Below are positions 11,671-24,020 of a stretch of DNA of 64,000 bases, in pieces; the first letter of the stretch is position 1, and each line of letters starts with the position of its first letter. Source of the stretch: Melanocharis versteri (lineage: Eukaryota > Chordata > Aves > Passeriformes > Melanocharitidae); the NCBI GenBank assembly GCA_013397845.1, contig VZTG01005150.1, forward strand, positions 120,141 to 184,140, written 5' to 3'. The translations under genes and the position numbers were made by a program. Under the pieces are notes generated by a model that was given only the letters and a program-made list of their open reading frames with translations, was not told the DNA's origin and ran no database searches.

Positions 11671-12040
11671 TGAGTGCCCTTGAAAACCTGACCCCAGGGT
11701 GTTGCTGAGGGAACTGGGACAGGCTCTGCTGGGTGAGGCGAGGAGAAGCACGGACAGGCGAGGCACAAACTGGACAGGTTTTTGCTTTGCTCTTCCTGCT
11801 CTTTTTGCCTTGTTCCGTAGTGCATCCAGGACTGTGACTGTTTCCACACTCCTGCTCCCCTTGGGGACAGAGCTGCATTCCTGGGAGCAGCATTTGTTTT
11901 GATGGGCTTCCTGATGTCCTTAAACGGGTTGATTTTGTCCCAATAAAGTTCTCATTTTCTGTTCCTCACTGTTTCTTTAAGAAGAAAGCTACCTCTGTGG
12001 TTGCCATGGAAAGCCCTGCATACCTCATGAGACTGAACCA
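11671..12040. other. Unique or possibly old LTR-like sequence, no gene
   Basis: No coding feature is recognised. A pyrimidine-rich run with TTTGCTTTGCTCTTCC leads to AATAAA at 11942-11947 in a T-rich context. Together with the upstream T tract, this loosely resembles a retroviral LTR or a retrocopy, but I cannot find matching TG/CA ends or a target duplication. It is best left unassigned. Confidence 0.4.
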
Positions 12041-12420
12041 CAGAATATATAGTGCAGCCGCAGAAAATGTCTGGAAATACGTTTGCCGGAGAGCTGCAGT
12101 TCTCAGGAGCTTGGCAGCCGCGTAAATGGAGATGCCCCAGCTGGGAAAGGGAATTTCTTTCCCCCAGGCAGCTAAAGCGGGCATGGGGTTTGGATGGTGC
12201 CTCCCCTGGGGGGGCAGAGGAGACCTGGGGAGCAGCTCGGGGGTGTTGGGGTGGCCCAGTGCAGTCGCTGCTGTGGAGGGAGGCGGTGGCAGGGCAAGGA
12301 CAGGCCTGGAGCGGGAGCCATCGGTGCCTCTGCATCCTGCTCTCCTCTGCCCCGTGGCAGCTTGCGCAGGCTGACAGCAAACACGCACACAAACCGCGTG
12401 CACAAGCCCTGCTGCTCCTG
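12041..12420. promoter_or_regulatory. Local GC- and CpG-enriched patch
   Basis: Composition rises sharply here: I count 42 of 60 bases G or C in both 12241-12300 and 12301-12360. About 17 CpG dinucleotides fall in this segment, against a CpG-poor background. It is too short and too weak in CpG to call a classical CpG island, but it is the most promoter-like composition in the window. The low AT also explains why the longest open frames (11952-12470 minus, 172 codons; 12052-12525 plus, 157 codons) lie on top of each other here. A regulatory role is inference only. Confidence 0.3.
12208..12251 (+). other. Putative G-quadruplex motif
   Basis: Four plus-strand G tracts (7, 4, 5 and 4 G) start at 12208, 12227, 12239 and 12248, separated by loops of 12, 8 and 4 bases. 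This fits a long-loop G-quadruplex definition, not the strict 1-7 base loop rule. Confidence 0.45.
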
Positions 12421-15239
12421 CAGCTCGCTAAAGAACTGGTTCCCACACCTTCCTCTAATCTAAAAACCACAGTTTCCCCTCATTCCAGCTGCCAAAACCT
12501 ACAAGCTCCCCCACAACTTCCTTAACACAATGCCCTACTTCATACTAAAATGAAACTTGGAAGTGAAAATCAATTGGGATGAATATTGAATTAAAGATAG
12601 TACATTGATTGAACTACCAATTTTCATTTATTTATTTTTTTAAAGGGCCCATTAAGAATGCCTCAATCAATGATAAGATTACTGGGTCTGGAACAGAACT
12701 GAGGCCAAGTACCACTTTAAGACTCTCAAACTGTCCTCTATCTCTGCCAATTTTGAATTTTTTTAAAAAATGAATATAACTGGCTTATTTTTCCAATCCA
12801 AGAGTTAAAGGAAAAGTTTGGACATTAAAAAAAGCACTAAACAACAAAACAGAAACCAAAACAAAACCTAAAGCTAAACATTCACATCTCAGCAATCTCT
12901 TTCCAAGGACAGCTTCATTAATATTCTGGTGTCCTTGCGCTCGATGGCAACCAAAATTTCATTTTAATACACAAATTTGCCCAAGAACAGTTTGAGGGTG
13001 CTGAAAGCTCTCTGTGGCTTGTGAGCAGGAGATGCAGGACTCACAGATTAAACAGATTTACAGTCTTCTCCTGTCCTCACAGTGCAGCTGCCACTGACCA
13101 TGCTGGAGCTCAGGTTGCCAAACATTTCCACTATATGTCTCAGTTTTTAAAATAAAGTAGGTTTTGCTGAGTCTCTCAAAATCAGCATTTTCTAAGGTAG
13201 TTGTAACTAAGGTGGTTCTGCTGTTCCCAGGAGGGAGACTGGGGACATGTGCCACAACCTGTGTTCACTTTGCACAGGTATCTAGCTCCTGGAAATTGCT
13301 CCAGATGTCTCGTGTGCCCAAAGATGGTGAAGCACATGCCCCATAGGGAGAGCTTTGTGGGTCTGAAGGGTACAAGTTTGCTCAGAAGTAATACAGCTCC
13401 CTAGTTCTGCAGTGCTCAGTGCTCTTTGCACAGACTGCAAAACTCCATGTACAAAAAAGCCACACACTGCTTTAGGGGTGTAGGGGAGTCACTGAAATTA
13501 ATTGTAGAAACTGATAACGTCCCTCTTACTGTGTTTATTCCTTATCTTAAGTGAGTTGCTGGGTGTTTCATGCGCACAGGAAGGTCACGTTGTGATTTAG
13601 CATCCCTTCAGCCCTCATCAGCTCCTGCCTCAGTTCACCTCAAGGGCTGTAGGAAATGCTTTGGTGAAAAGCAAACTTGTCTCACTCTCCAGCCAAGCTG
13701 ACAGGACTTTTCTGCTGGTGCTTCTGCCATGCTGGTACACCTACATATACTTCATCCATGCTGTTGTTGGCCCTAAACTTGTTGCAGGCCCCCAAACCCC
13801 TTAATCTGCCTTGCAGCCCCTCCTTGTCTCACAACATGTCATTGGGCAAGGTTGGTCCAACTGAAACATGAAAGAGATGTTTTAATCTGCAGATTAAATT
13901 ACCCATTTTCTTCTCCAGACAGAGTCCCAGTTTCTTCAGGGCTTTCTGCCGCCCTGAGCTGTAGATGTTTCCAGTTAGACCTCAGCAGGTACAGCCTCAC
14001 TCCTAGCTCCATCCAGGTCCAAGGCACAAATCTCTCTGCAAATCCCATCCCAGTACTTTCGGGTTGCTACTCCAGGACCCTGCTGATCTGCGTCAGTCTC
14101 TCTGCCAAGAGTGCATTTCTTTTATATTCACCAGAAAGAAGAGCTTTTGTGGGTATAGGAGAAAGGACAACAAAGCTTCTCTTGTAATACTTAGCTCCAC
14201 TGTTATGTGATGCCTCACCTCTGGCCTGAGCCCAACCTCACCAGCTGGAAGATGGGTGAGTGGACACAGCGGGGGCTGCACAATGCTTCCCCTACAAGGA
14301 TCAGTTGGTGCAGGGACACAGTCATTTACTACCCTCAGTTTTTGGAAAGTTTATAAAAAGAGTGCTCTGAGGTTGGCTTTTTTACTTTCAGTTTACAACT
14401 TTCAGTTTCTAAAGAGTTTCACTGACAAAATTCATCTTGCTGAACTTGGTAATATGACTACATGGATGATGCCTGCAAACCATTTTCAGAAAAGTTTTAG
14501 TATTAGTTTAACAAGGAAATGAAACAATGCAAATATTTTTAAAATAGTATCATCAAATTCTTTGCAAGCACTCTGCATAGAGAATCTGTTTTATGTTTGA
14601 GGCCAAATACTTGTCACACAAAACAACAGTTGGTAGATAGAGATACAGATACACTCAGCATGATGCACAGGTTTGCTCTTTGCCGGTACAGGCTCAGGCT
14701 GGAAAATTTTGCAAATTATGTATTTTCCTTGTTTCACATTTCCAATAAATCCCCTCCCTGCCTACACCCTCTGGGTTTGAGGGGGCTCATGGCCACCACA
14801 TGTAGATCAGAGATTTCCCCCGCTGAAAGCCTTTTGCTGCTGGTTAGCCTCTGACTGCAGTGAAAGCCATCACACCAACTTGCAAGCCACAGTCTCCTTT
14901 CAGTAGCCCTGATAACATCTCAGTGCTCCCAGCAGTAACTTGCTAGTGGTGCTGGGCTGTCCCTCTCCCGGGCTGGACAACAGCATTTCCAGAGGCATGC
15001 TGCACCATGGAATTCAGCAAAAGCCCTCTGTATGTTTCATGCGAAAGAAAACATTACTTTTGGCACAATGTTTTGTGCCAGAAGCCAATTGCCACCAGAA
15101 TACAGATTCAGGACTTGCCAGAACAAACCTAATAGCAATACTTGGGAGGTGTTTTGTATTTTTCTTCCTAACTATGTCCAGGTGTGTTGAATTGTTTGAG
15201 GGAAATTCATGGTGTTGAGAAACACAAAAGGGTGAACTG
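12421..15239. other. Unique non-coding sequence, no gene seen
   Basis: Composition returns to AT-leaning. An A-rich stretch (about 12825-12881) contains several AAAC-type units but no clean microsatellite period. The longest frame is 111 codons (13852-14187, plus) and matches nothing I know. No transposon end, RNA gene or exon is recognised. Confidence 0.65.
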
Positions 15240-16160
15240 TTTAGCTAATGATGGCAGCAATATATCCTGCTGATCCTGAGCCTCTGAATTAATTTTTTGC
15301 TTTGTTGGTTCTACTATAAGTAGCATAAATCTAAATAAACAACATTACATGTAACAGCTATGTCTGAGATGCTTACTGCTGGAATTTATGGATACAGTAA
15401 TATATGAATTAATGGATTATTTTTGATAAGCATTAATAGCTAAAAGAAAAATAAGGGAAAATAAGGTAAATATCATATGAAAATTTTCCAAATATTTAAA
15501 AATAAGGTTTTCAGGCAAACCCAAATATTTTTAGGAATTTTGACCCATAAAGCATTTTCATTATTTTTACTCTTCATCTTGGTTCAGTATATTTTTATGA
15601 GTTCCTGAAAATATTTGAGTGAAATGAAAGGTTTCTCTTGCCAGTTGTAACTTTTATTACAAATGGGATAACTGTGCAGTGGTATATACTGCAAATAAGA
15701 CATATTCCTCAGAAATCCTCCTTCTATGGGAGTTTCTTCATTGACAACTCTGAGATAACCACAGTCTTTTTCCATTGTCAACTATTTTGTGATTTGCCAG
15801 CACATACACAGCTCAACCTAAGAACAGAAAAGTACTTTTCCTTACAATAATGCCTGAAGAATAAAGAAAAGAAAATGCTCTAGGATGGGCAAAAAGAAAT
15901 AGCCAAGGGAAATGTAGATGGCAGCCGATTTCTTTATTTGTGTGTGGATACACAGAGGCTGTGCACACAAATGCATTTTTCACAACACCTGTTAAATCAT
16001 GTGAAAAACTCATTGATTAATGAGCTCAATAGCTCATTTCAGCGTCATTTGCTAACAAAAATATATATGTGTGCATCTCCCTAGGATGGCCTCTTTGGGT
16101 ATCGGGAAACCCTTCAAAGACAGTTCTTAAATCTATTAAATAGTCATTGTGATTTTTAAA
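15240..16160. other. AT-rich unique block
   Basis: This segment is rich in A and T, especially 15400-15560, with runs such as AAATATTTAAAAATAAGG. No gene, repeat family or RNA is recognised. AT-rich blocks in avian non-coding DNA can hold conserved enhancers, but nothing in the sequence alone shows that here. Confidence 0.55.
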
Positions 16161-19100
16161 TGGATGATTCTTTTAATTTACCTGTGAAATGTTGTTTGCA
16201 GGTGGGGCTGAAATGCAAGGCTACCCCACATGTGGACATTGGCTTTATCTCAAAAATGGTCCTGCTCCCCAACAAGCAAAACAAGACAAACATTAAGCAG
16301 TTCAACATTAAAACCCTGAATATAGAGGGCTCGAAAAGAAAAATATTTTTGAAGGCAGTGAGGGACTCTCGTTTCCTCACCCACTGTTGTGGGTTTTGCT
16401 GAATGCTGTGGGCAGAGGGGTTGGTCACAAATAAAGCCATGGACTTCAGCAGAGAGGTGGGTAATTGCCAGTGGAGTTTCAGATTATCTTGTTTCACAAA
16501 ATAGGCTGTGCTACCACAGGGAAGCAAGAAGGAGGAAAATTGCAGACAAAAACAGTTCAGAAAGCTTGTTTGGGCGGAGAGATCTGCTGGCTGCGTTGTT
16601 CCCATCACCTGCTGCTGGGGCAGAGTGAGTTGGATGCCAGGGAAGGGGATTTCACTCCAGGCAGTGGCAGGGAGGTGGCAAATTGCCAGCTGATACCACC
16701 CTGGGTTTCATACCTGAATTTTCAGGGTGGGAAATCCAAGTTGCTGAGGGACTGTAGCAACCTGGCACGTTGCTGCAAGATAGACCCCAGGCAAAGTGAG
16801 CTAATGTTGTGGTAACAACTATTTCCTGTTATTTTGGCATTGGTTCATTTTATCTTTCTAAAGCGTTCACTGGGAAAAAAAGTAATTTCACCTTCTTCAA
16901 ACCACAGAGAGAGGCAGGAGAGCACAGAGACTGCAGTCCCACTCTGGGCACTGTGCACTAACGCATTGCCCAGCAGTGCTCGCTTCCACTGAGACCAAGG
17001 GTAGGAAAACAAGTCTGAGAACCGTTTTTTCAAGGAATTAGCTGAGCACTTACCATGAAGTTCAGGCTGACTCTGTGTTTTCATGCTGGGATTCAGAACT
17101 GGGACTTTGGAATGACAGAGGTCTGTCATCAAGTTAAGCACTGGAAGCCAGTGACAATTTTTTCCAGCCTGAAGCCTGCCAGGATGAAGTCAACTTGCCC
17201 ACAGGTTTTGAAAGAATTTGAGATGCCAGAGTGAGTTTTATCACATAGATGTTTTGTATTATGAAGTTGCAGTGGTCTTTATTTGATAGCGGGTGTCCTA
17301 AAGCTGGATTTATGGTATGGCCAAGACTTGCTTTCAGTGATTTTAGTGTCATTTGTTGTTTTTCCTTGTAATTCACAGAGATTTTGGTTTTCTCTGAAAG
17401 CTGAATCAAATCTGTGGCCCAAGTAAAAGACAATCACTTTCAGCTTGGTAGCTTTTACCATAGAGGCTCTACCTGAATTGGGAAATGAATTTTCAAACGG
17501 ACTAGTTCAGGATTATGTTTGGTAGAAGCTGTGTTAAGAGGATCTAAGCCTGTGATAATAATTTCTATGGCATGATGAAAGGTTTTCCATTGCAAGTCTG
17601 CTTCTGCTATATTTCTGTCATTAAGTCACTTACGAAGACAAGCAAAATATTGCTTCTAATTTTTCTTAAATACAGTTGGTGCATTTATTGCAACATTTTG
17701 CCTTTTCCTCCTGTTTGATTTCATTCCACATCTCTCTTGGTTGCGTGGGTTTCTGTGTTTCTGTGGGCTGTCCTTTGACTAGTGCTGTCATGAAAACTCC
17801 AGCTCATTCGTCCTTCAAGAATATGCAGTGATGTAGGTTTTTTTAAGTTTTTTTTTTTTTTTTTTTTAACCTTTCTTATTCAATAATTTCTTTTCCATTT
17901 TCACAAGAAAACTCTCTAGGAGAAGGTGAATACAAACCCACTTGCCTCCCATGTTTCCCTGAAGAGGCTAAAATACTGTGGTATTTCAGCTGATGGTACC
18001 ATAGTAACATCAAGGATGATGTTAAGACCTAGGCAGGCTGAGAGACACCACATCATTCTCAATCTGGATTAGTCTTTGGGGCTCTTTGCTTCCAAGGATC
18101 ATCAGAACGGGTGGCCATTGAGTTATTAAGGCTGGTGGTGGGACCCCACTGGTGTAAAAAAAGTTACAGACAATGGTTCAGATGAATGTGTTCCCCTAGG
18201 TGGGGTGTAGGCCACCTTGCAGGTCCACGCTGTACCTCCAGAAGGCTACTGTGATGTCTCCTTACCAGTTGTGCAGACAACAAGAAGCACAGAAGGAAGG
18301 TCATCACAGAAAACCAAAGTAGAAGTATCCATGGAAACATGAGATCTTATGGAGAGTGTCAGGAGGTGAGGGAAAACCACCCTTATGGGACATGCACACA
18401 TTTTTGAGACTGGCAGATGTTCCTCAGGACACATCTTCATGTTTTGTCCTGTATTTGACAAATCCCTGAGGCTACCAAGTTTTCTCTGTCACCCACATAG
18501 GGCAGAGCAGATTGGATCAGTGCTTTGCTTGCTCTTTTTTTTCCTTTCATGTTTTTTCACAAATTATTTGAGAATATTTTGAGAAGGGCTAATGTTCATA
18601 GAACTGTTCAGACTTAGCATCCAGGTTCTAAAGGGAAGCAGGCTGGATAGTAACTGACTTGTCAAAACCAGTCTGCAATATTTTGTGTGTGTGCAATTTA
18701 GATGTTCAGATCCAGATCCTCTCTTTCACCACTTTAGCAATGCCCAAGTAAAACTATGCAACACTGTCTTGAAGAGAGGGCCAGGCCTGGGGTGATGAAG
18801 TCACTGGAGGTGAGAGAACAGGAAGTGCTGGTCTGTGGAGTGACCATCTGTAACCCTCCACCCCACTTCCTTCCACTCGTCCCAGTGACTCCAGAAAACG
18901 TGGTGCGAATGGTAAAGAAAAGTTATGAGACTTAGGGGGCTGTCATCTGCTATGGCTCTGGGACCCTCAGCAATGTTAAATGAGAATAAACTCAAAATGC
19001 CAACAGAACAGAGATATCTATTTGTCACCTTCCCTAGAAATGTTTTTGAGGAGCAGATTTCCTCCGCACAGAGGACTGGAAAACCAAATGCCATCCCGCT

Positions 19101-22100
19101 GGACAAAACAGTCTTTCGGATAAGCCTGGATAACTTCAGAGATAAAGATCACCCTTGTCCCTCAGGTGCAGGTGGAGATCACTGAGAACTGCAGGCTGTG
19201 GAGTGGCTGCAGGGTTGAGCTCTGTGGGACAGACCCCAGTCCTAAAGAGCTGATGGGGGGCATGTGAAGGAGCAGTACCAGATTGGGCTGGGAAAAGACA
19301 AGCTGGATCTTGCAATCACAGGTGCAGTTGTTCTTAATAGCCAGGCTCTGGTGACTCTGGCTTCAAATGACTTTTTGAAAGCAATTAATTACTTAATGAT
19401 CCAAAATGATGCACCTAAATCCCTCTCCTGCCTTGAGGCTTATTGATATTTATTTCTTGATGCTGGTTTGAGTGTTAACGAAATCTCATGTGTCCAACAA
19501 AGGCTGAGCTTGCTTTTCAGCCTTCTCCTCAGCTGAGTCTCTCAGCTAATGACGCGGTTACTTTGGGATGTCCTGCCATCTCCCAGGCTTGGTTGAGTGT
19601 GGCCTGTGGGCTCAGAGGATGCATACAGAGGCACGAGCAGAGAGTGAGTCCAAGCAAAGTTGTGTCTTCTGAAAATCCAGTGGTAGCTGTTAAACAGAAC
19701 TGATTGATACCAGCAATGCCAAAGCCCATTGGCTCTGCCAGGTTGCTCAGGAAAATGCAACAAAACTGGGTATTAATGGAGAAACGAACGGATAAAACCA
19801 GCCTGAATGTATGGATGGAGACAGGGACAATGGAGGGGCAGGGCAGGGAAGGGCAGGTTGTTGAGATCTTGGACTGTCACCACCTCCACAACACATTTAG
19901 CTCTCTCCTTGAGGCCCAGTGGGCTGCAAAAGCCAACAAACAGGCACATGAGAAACTGGTGGCATATAAATAATATGCAAGAATGGTATGAGCTCTCTGG
20001 GCAGAGAGAAGGAGGATGCACCAGGAGGGAGAGCAGAGTTTAATGCAGGAAAGCAGGAGGAGAAAGCTGTGAGACCAGGCAAGGGCTTGTGCATCAAACT
20101 GCCTTGTTTTCGTCACTGTTTGTGTGACAAAAATGTGAACGACACAAAAATGACACCACCTGGGGTAGTGTCCTGATCTGTACTTCGCACTTTGAAAAAC
20201 ATTTCCTTTTGGAGTTGGGAGGGGGATGAGGAAGGCTGGGAGATATTTATTTCTCTACAGCTGGAATCATAGTTGCTACTTACTGGAAAAGTAGTGACCA
20301 AGTGCTCCTTGGGCTCAGTAGTTTGAAAAGTACAGGAGTTCACCTTACAATGGGGGAAATAACTTTCCAGAAAAATTACAAAGCCATGGACAAGGAAGTG
20401 TCTGGGACAACTTTTCAGCTGCAAAACTAAGAGAAAACATGCATGACAACCAAAATGGCATCCTTTGTCATTGTGTGACCCAGAAAGATTGAAAACAAAG
20501 AGAGGGAGAAATGTAATGGAGACAAAAAATAGCAGTGATTTTGGAGATACTCATTAGTGGTGACTTTTGATAGTTTTGAGCTGCAGACAGGCCTGTGCTT
20601 ACCCAAGTGGGAACAGAGGCTGCTTTGGGAGGCACATGCAGCTGCTCTCAGACCCATTTTCCAGTTCATGGTTCTCCTGTTCTCCTGTGGTGCTCAGAGG
20701 CCCAGGTCACTGCTTTGGGAGCAGGTCTGCTGTCTGAAGGACATGGAACTAGAAAGGGATTTGTTTGCATGGGACAAGTGGCATCTGACTAATCTGTTTC
20801 AGTTCACAGGCTGCTGCTTCCTGCTGGGTGTTTCTGAGCATCCTGGTCATGCAACCTGCAAATGGCTCCTAAGAGATCCTCTGGCCGTGGGCTGCATTTC
20901 TTCCCCTGCTCAAGGCTCCTTCCAGGCCCCACGTTGCTTCACCACCTACCAGCCAGCCAGATCAGCCACTGAATCTTGAATGCTGCAGTGATTTCAAAGG
21001 ACCAGACACGTGAGTGGCAGGACCTGGCCCTGTAGGAACAATAGAACCTGCTCCATTTTCTTTCCCTCAAGTCAGCCATGTTCTTGGCATCTTCAAACCC
21101 AACTCTCATGTCCATCTTTATGGTGATTTTTCATATTGCAGAGTGCTTACCGTTGTGCCTTGGGAAACACTGATTTCATAACTGATCATTGTGGTAATAA
21201 AGCAAAGCAGAACAGCCCCCTCAGTCCCTGCTCCAAGGCTTTATGTGCTGCTGGGAGTTCAGCAGGGTGGAAGAAAATTTGTGGGAGAGCTGTGGTGTGT
21301 GCAGAGAGGCTGAGGAAAGCTCTCTGCCTGAAATACAGGCACAGGGATTGCTTCTGTGCAGTTGCTGATCACACATTATTCTGACCAGAAGCAGTCAGGC
21401 ATTTCAGACAAGCAGAAATTTCTCCACTCGCATGTGCTGGGGCGAGATTTTTGTCAAGGGAAGGGTCAAGTTCCTGTCACACTTCAAACAAATTATGGGG
21501 ATAGGAGCTCACAGAAGTAGCCACGAGGACTAGAAAGAGCATTTCAAGCCTTTTTATCCCAGGGCAGTAGAGGCTTGAGGGACTGTATTTCATAAGAGTT
21601 GTGCCAATTTCTTGAGGAGACATCTTATTTTTGTCAGAAGCCAGCCAGTCTGCACAGCACATCCATACCAGAGCCATACCTCTGCTCTGTCTGCTGGAGC
21701 CAAGCCCTGGCGCTTTCCAAAGCCAAATGCCACATCTGGCTGTCTCCTCTCCTTCTCTGCCGCCTCCAAAGTGGAAGTGCTGGTCTTTCTTAAAAATAGT
21801 GCTCTCATCCCTGGAATGCACATAGAAAGTGGCAGCAGTGGTATAGATTGAGACAAACCGAGTCATTTATCGAGTCCCCTTATTGGAAATCTTTAACAAG
21901 AAGCAGCTGTTTCACTGGTAACATCAATGACCACGAGCACAAGGTGGCTGGTGTGTGTGGGGTGTGGAGACCCTGGCCCCTGGCCCTGCCAGCGAAGACT
22001 GCAAGCAAACTGCCAGGCACGTCAGCACTCTGTCAAAACCAGAAAAATCCTGAGTTAGTCACAGCAGGAAGACAGACAGCAGCAACATCAGAGCACGCTG

Positions 22101-23159
22101 TTGCATCCAAGTGGTTGGTGACTGTTACAGACTTGAAAGCCTTCCAGAGCAAAAGCTGTATGCTGCAATAGTGCAAGCCCAGGACAAGGAAAGCAGATGT
22201 TCATATCTCCTCCCCCATCCTTGTTCCCATATGTTGATTAAGTAGGTTTTGTAAAACAGAACATGCTGTAAATCAGGGCTGGGCAGGGTTCACCAGTTGG
22301 GTTAAATGTGGCTTTTAGGGTGCACAAGTGAGCCACTGTGATTTACACTTAAGGAAACTACTGCTTTAAACTTTCCCTGGGCGAGTGCTCTGGCATCTAA
22401 GTGGAATAGCTTGTACTTCTCTGAAGTAGGCCTTAATTTTCCAGAGTTATATTTTTATGTAATCCACATTTTCTTGCATTATCTGTGCACAGGTCAGAGT
22501 CATCTGAGCAATACGATTCTCATCTGAAACTTCTTGAATCTGCCCGTCTCGTCCCTTGTGCTCCACACTTCCATGGCTCACAGTGGTATTTTTTGCAGAA
22601 TCAAATACTGTCATTTTGATCATTCAGCACCAAATAGGGCATGATGCTGTGATTTTTGGGAAAGCCAGATTAAAACTAGAATTTGGCTATGGATGTACAC
22701 TTAGGATTTGTGCATTTGTCTCTCTCAAAATCAACAGTTTACATTGCACAATATGTTTTGCAGATAACTGAGTTCTGATTGTCTAGGGATTTTGGAACAA
22801 CAGGAAATATTCCCAAGCAACCTAAAGTGTCTGTTAAAAAAGCTTTTTTAGTCATAGGTTGAGTGTTCAGGAAGCTGCTTCCTCTTGCACGTATTACATC
22901 AGGTCTGTGGGTTCCTGTCGAGCTGTGTCGCTCTGCATCTTGGCCCTTCTCCAGGCAGCCCCAGCTCCATCTCTGCAGTTCGAGGGGGAAAATCCCACCC
23001 ATGAGAACAGGCAGGGAGAAGCTCCATCAGGCTGCTCCTGACTTCACACCAAGATCTTCCATGGCCTGAAGTCCTGTTCTCACAGCAGACCTGTCCAGAT
23101 GGGAGGCTGGAAACCACAGTCTGGTCTTGCAAATCATGGACTTGAAAAGGCTTCTTTCT
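16161..23159. other. Unique non-coding sequence, no gene seen
   Basis: About 7 kb with no supported gene. The longest frame is 150 codons (16156-16608, minus); a 140-codon plus frame lies at 20557-20979 and a 129-codon minus frame at 21477-21866. All overlap frames in other registers and none resembles a known family. The only simple repeats of note are a T20 run at 17848 and a GGGCAG-type run near 19835-19860. Two short similar strings (GAGGTGG, two variable bases, AATTGCCAG) occur near 16455 and 16673 and look coincidental. Confidence 0.65.
17848..17867. repeat. Homopolymer T20
   Basis: Twenty consecutive T, the longest homopolymer in the window. No SINE or processed-gene body is evident to its right, so a retrotransposition origin is unsupported. 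Its length is likely to vary between individuals and assemblies. Confidence 0.9.
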
Positions 23160-24020
23160 TCTAATACATTGACTCAATTGCTTTATTAAGACTTATAATC
23201 CTATAATGAATGTGTAATTAGCAGTTGATAGACAACTTCATAAATCGATATACTCTAATGTACTTCACGTAATATACAGCCTTTTAGCTATATATTGATT
23301 TTCTTTCTTATGAATGTTTTATCCCTTGTATTTGCCTTTTGCACAGTTTAATTAAGAAATTAGAAACTTTAAAAATTAAAATTTGCTATGGAAGGAAAAC
23401 ATTTTATTCAAAATAAAAGTGGCCTTGCAATCTTCCAGTATACCTTTATTTTCTATGGCCTAACGGCAAAAAAAAAAAAAAACAAAAACCTCCTCTTTTA
23501 ATAAAAAAAGGTAATAGTTAATTTATACATGTAGCATTTAAAAAAATATCAGACTAAATAAAGCCTGAATGAAAACATGCTGTGAATGGATTATTTTAGT
23601 CAAAACAACTTATTTATAAAGTAATATATTTTCATAAAAAGCTGAGTAATATTAAATTTAAAATAAATTCTTCAAAGTGACAGGGATTAGGGAACACATC
23701 AAAACAAAATAATTTTTTACCTGTGTTTTAATGAAAATTTTTGAAGTCTTTTTTTTTTCCTTTCAGAATAGGAACTTGCTGAGGTTTCTCATGAAATGGG
23801 ATATCTATTTCTATGCCAAATTTAGTTAAAAACAATCTTTCTTTTACTTACAACAGGCCAATAGAAATTTTTATTAATGGTAGATATTTTATGACACTTA
23901 ATACAAATTAACATACATTTTCATTACACATGCACATCAGTGGTATTTTAAATGATAAGCATTCATTCACAATCTTCAAATCCCTCAAATTACAGCCATT
24001 GATGGAGATATTAAGAAACC
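23160..24020. other. Strongly AT-rich block
   Basis: This is the most AT-rich extended stretch seen: 14 of 60 bases are G or C in 23341-23400 and 18 of 60 in 23641-23700. It contains many TAAT/ATTA cores (for example TGTAATTAGC, GTTTAATTAAG), a 15-A run at 23468-23482, and almost no open frame of length. No transposon is recognisable. Candidate explanations are a matrix-attachment-like region, a cluster of homeodomain-rich enhancers, or plain compositional drift, and the sequence does not decide between them. Confidence 0.5.
23468..23482. repeat. Homopolymer A15
   Basis: Fifteen A followed by CAAAAACC. Single-copy context; no retrocopy body is recognised on its left. Confidence 0.9.

Noticed and set aside
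11671..12000. Possible solo LTR suggested by the T tract, pyrimidine run and AATAAA
   Set aside because: No TG/CA ends, no target-site duplication and no recognised avian LTR sequence.
11952..12470. 172-codon minus-strand open frame, the longest in the window
   Set aside because: It lies in the GC-rich patch where stop codons are rare, is opposed by a 157-codon plus-strand frame, is low in protein-like composition and matches no family I know.
16453..16700. Two similar strings, GAGGTGG then AATTGCCAG, about 220 bp apart
   Set aside because: The similarity covers under 20 bp and does not extend; likely chance.
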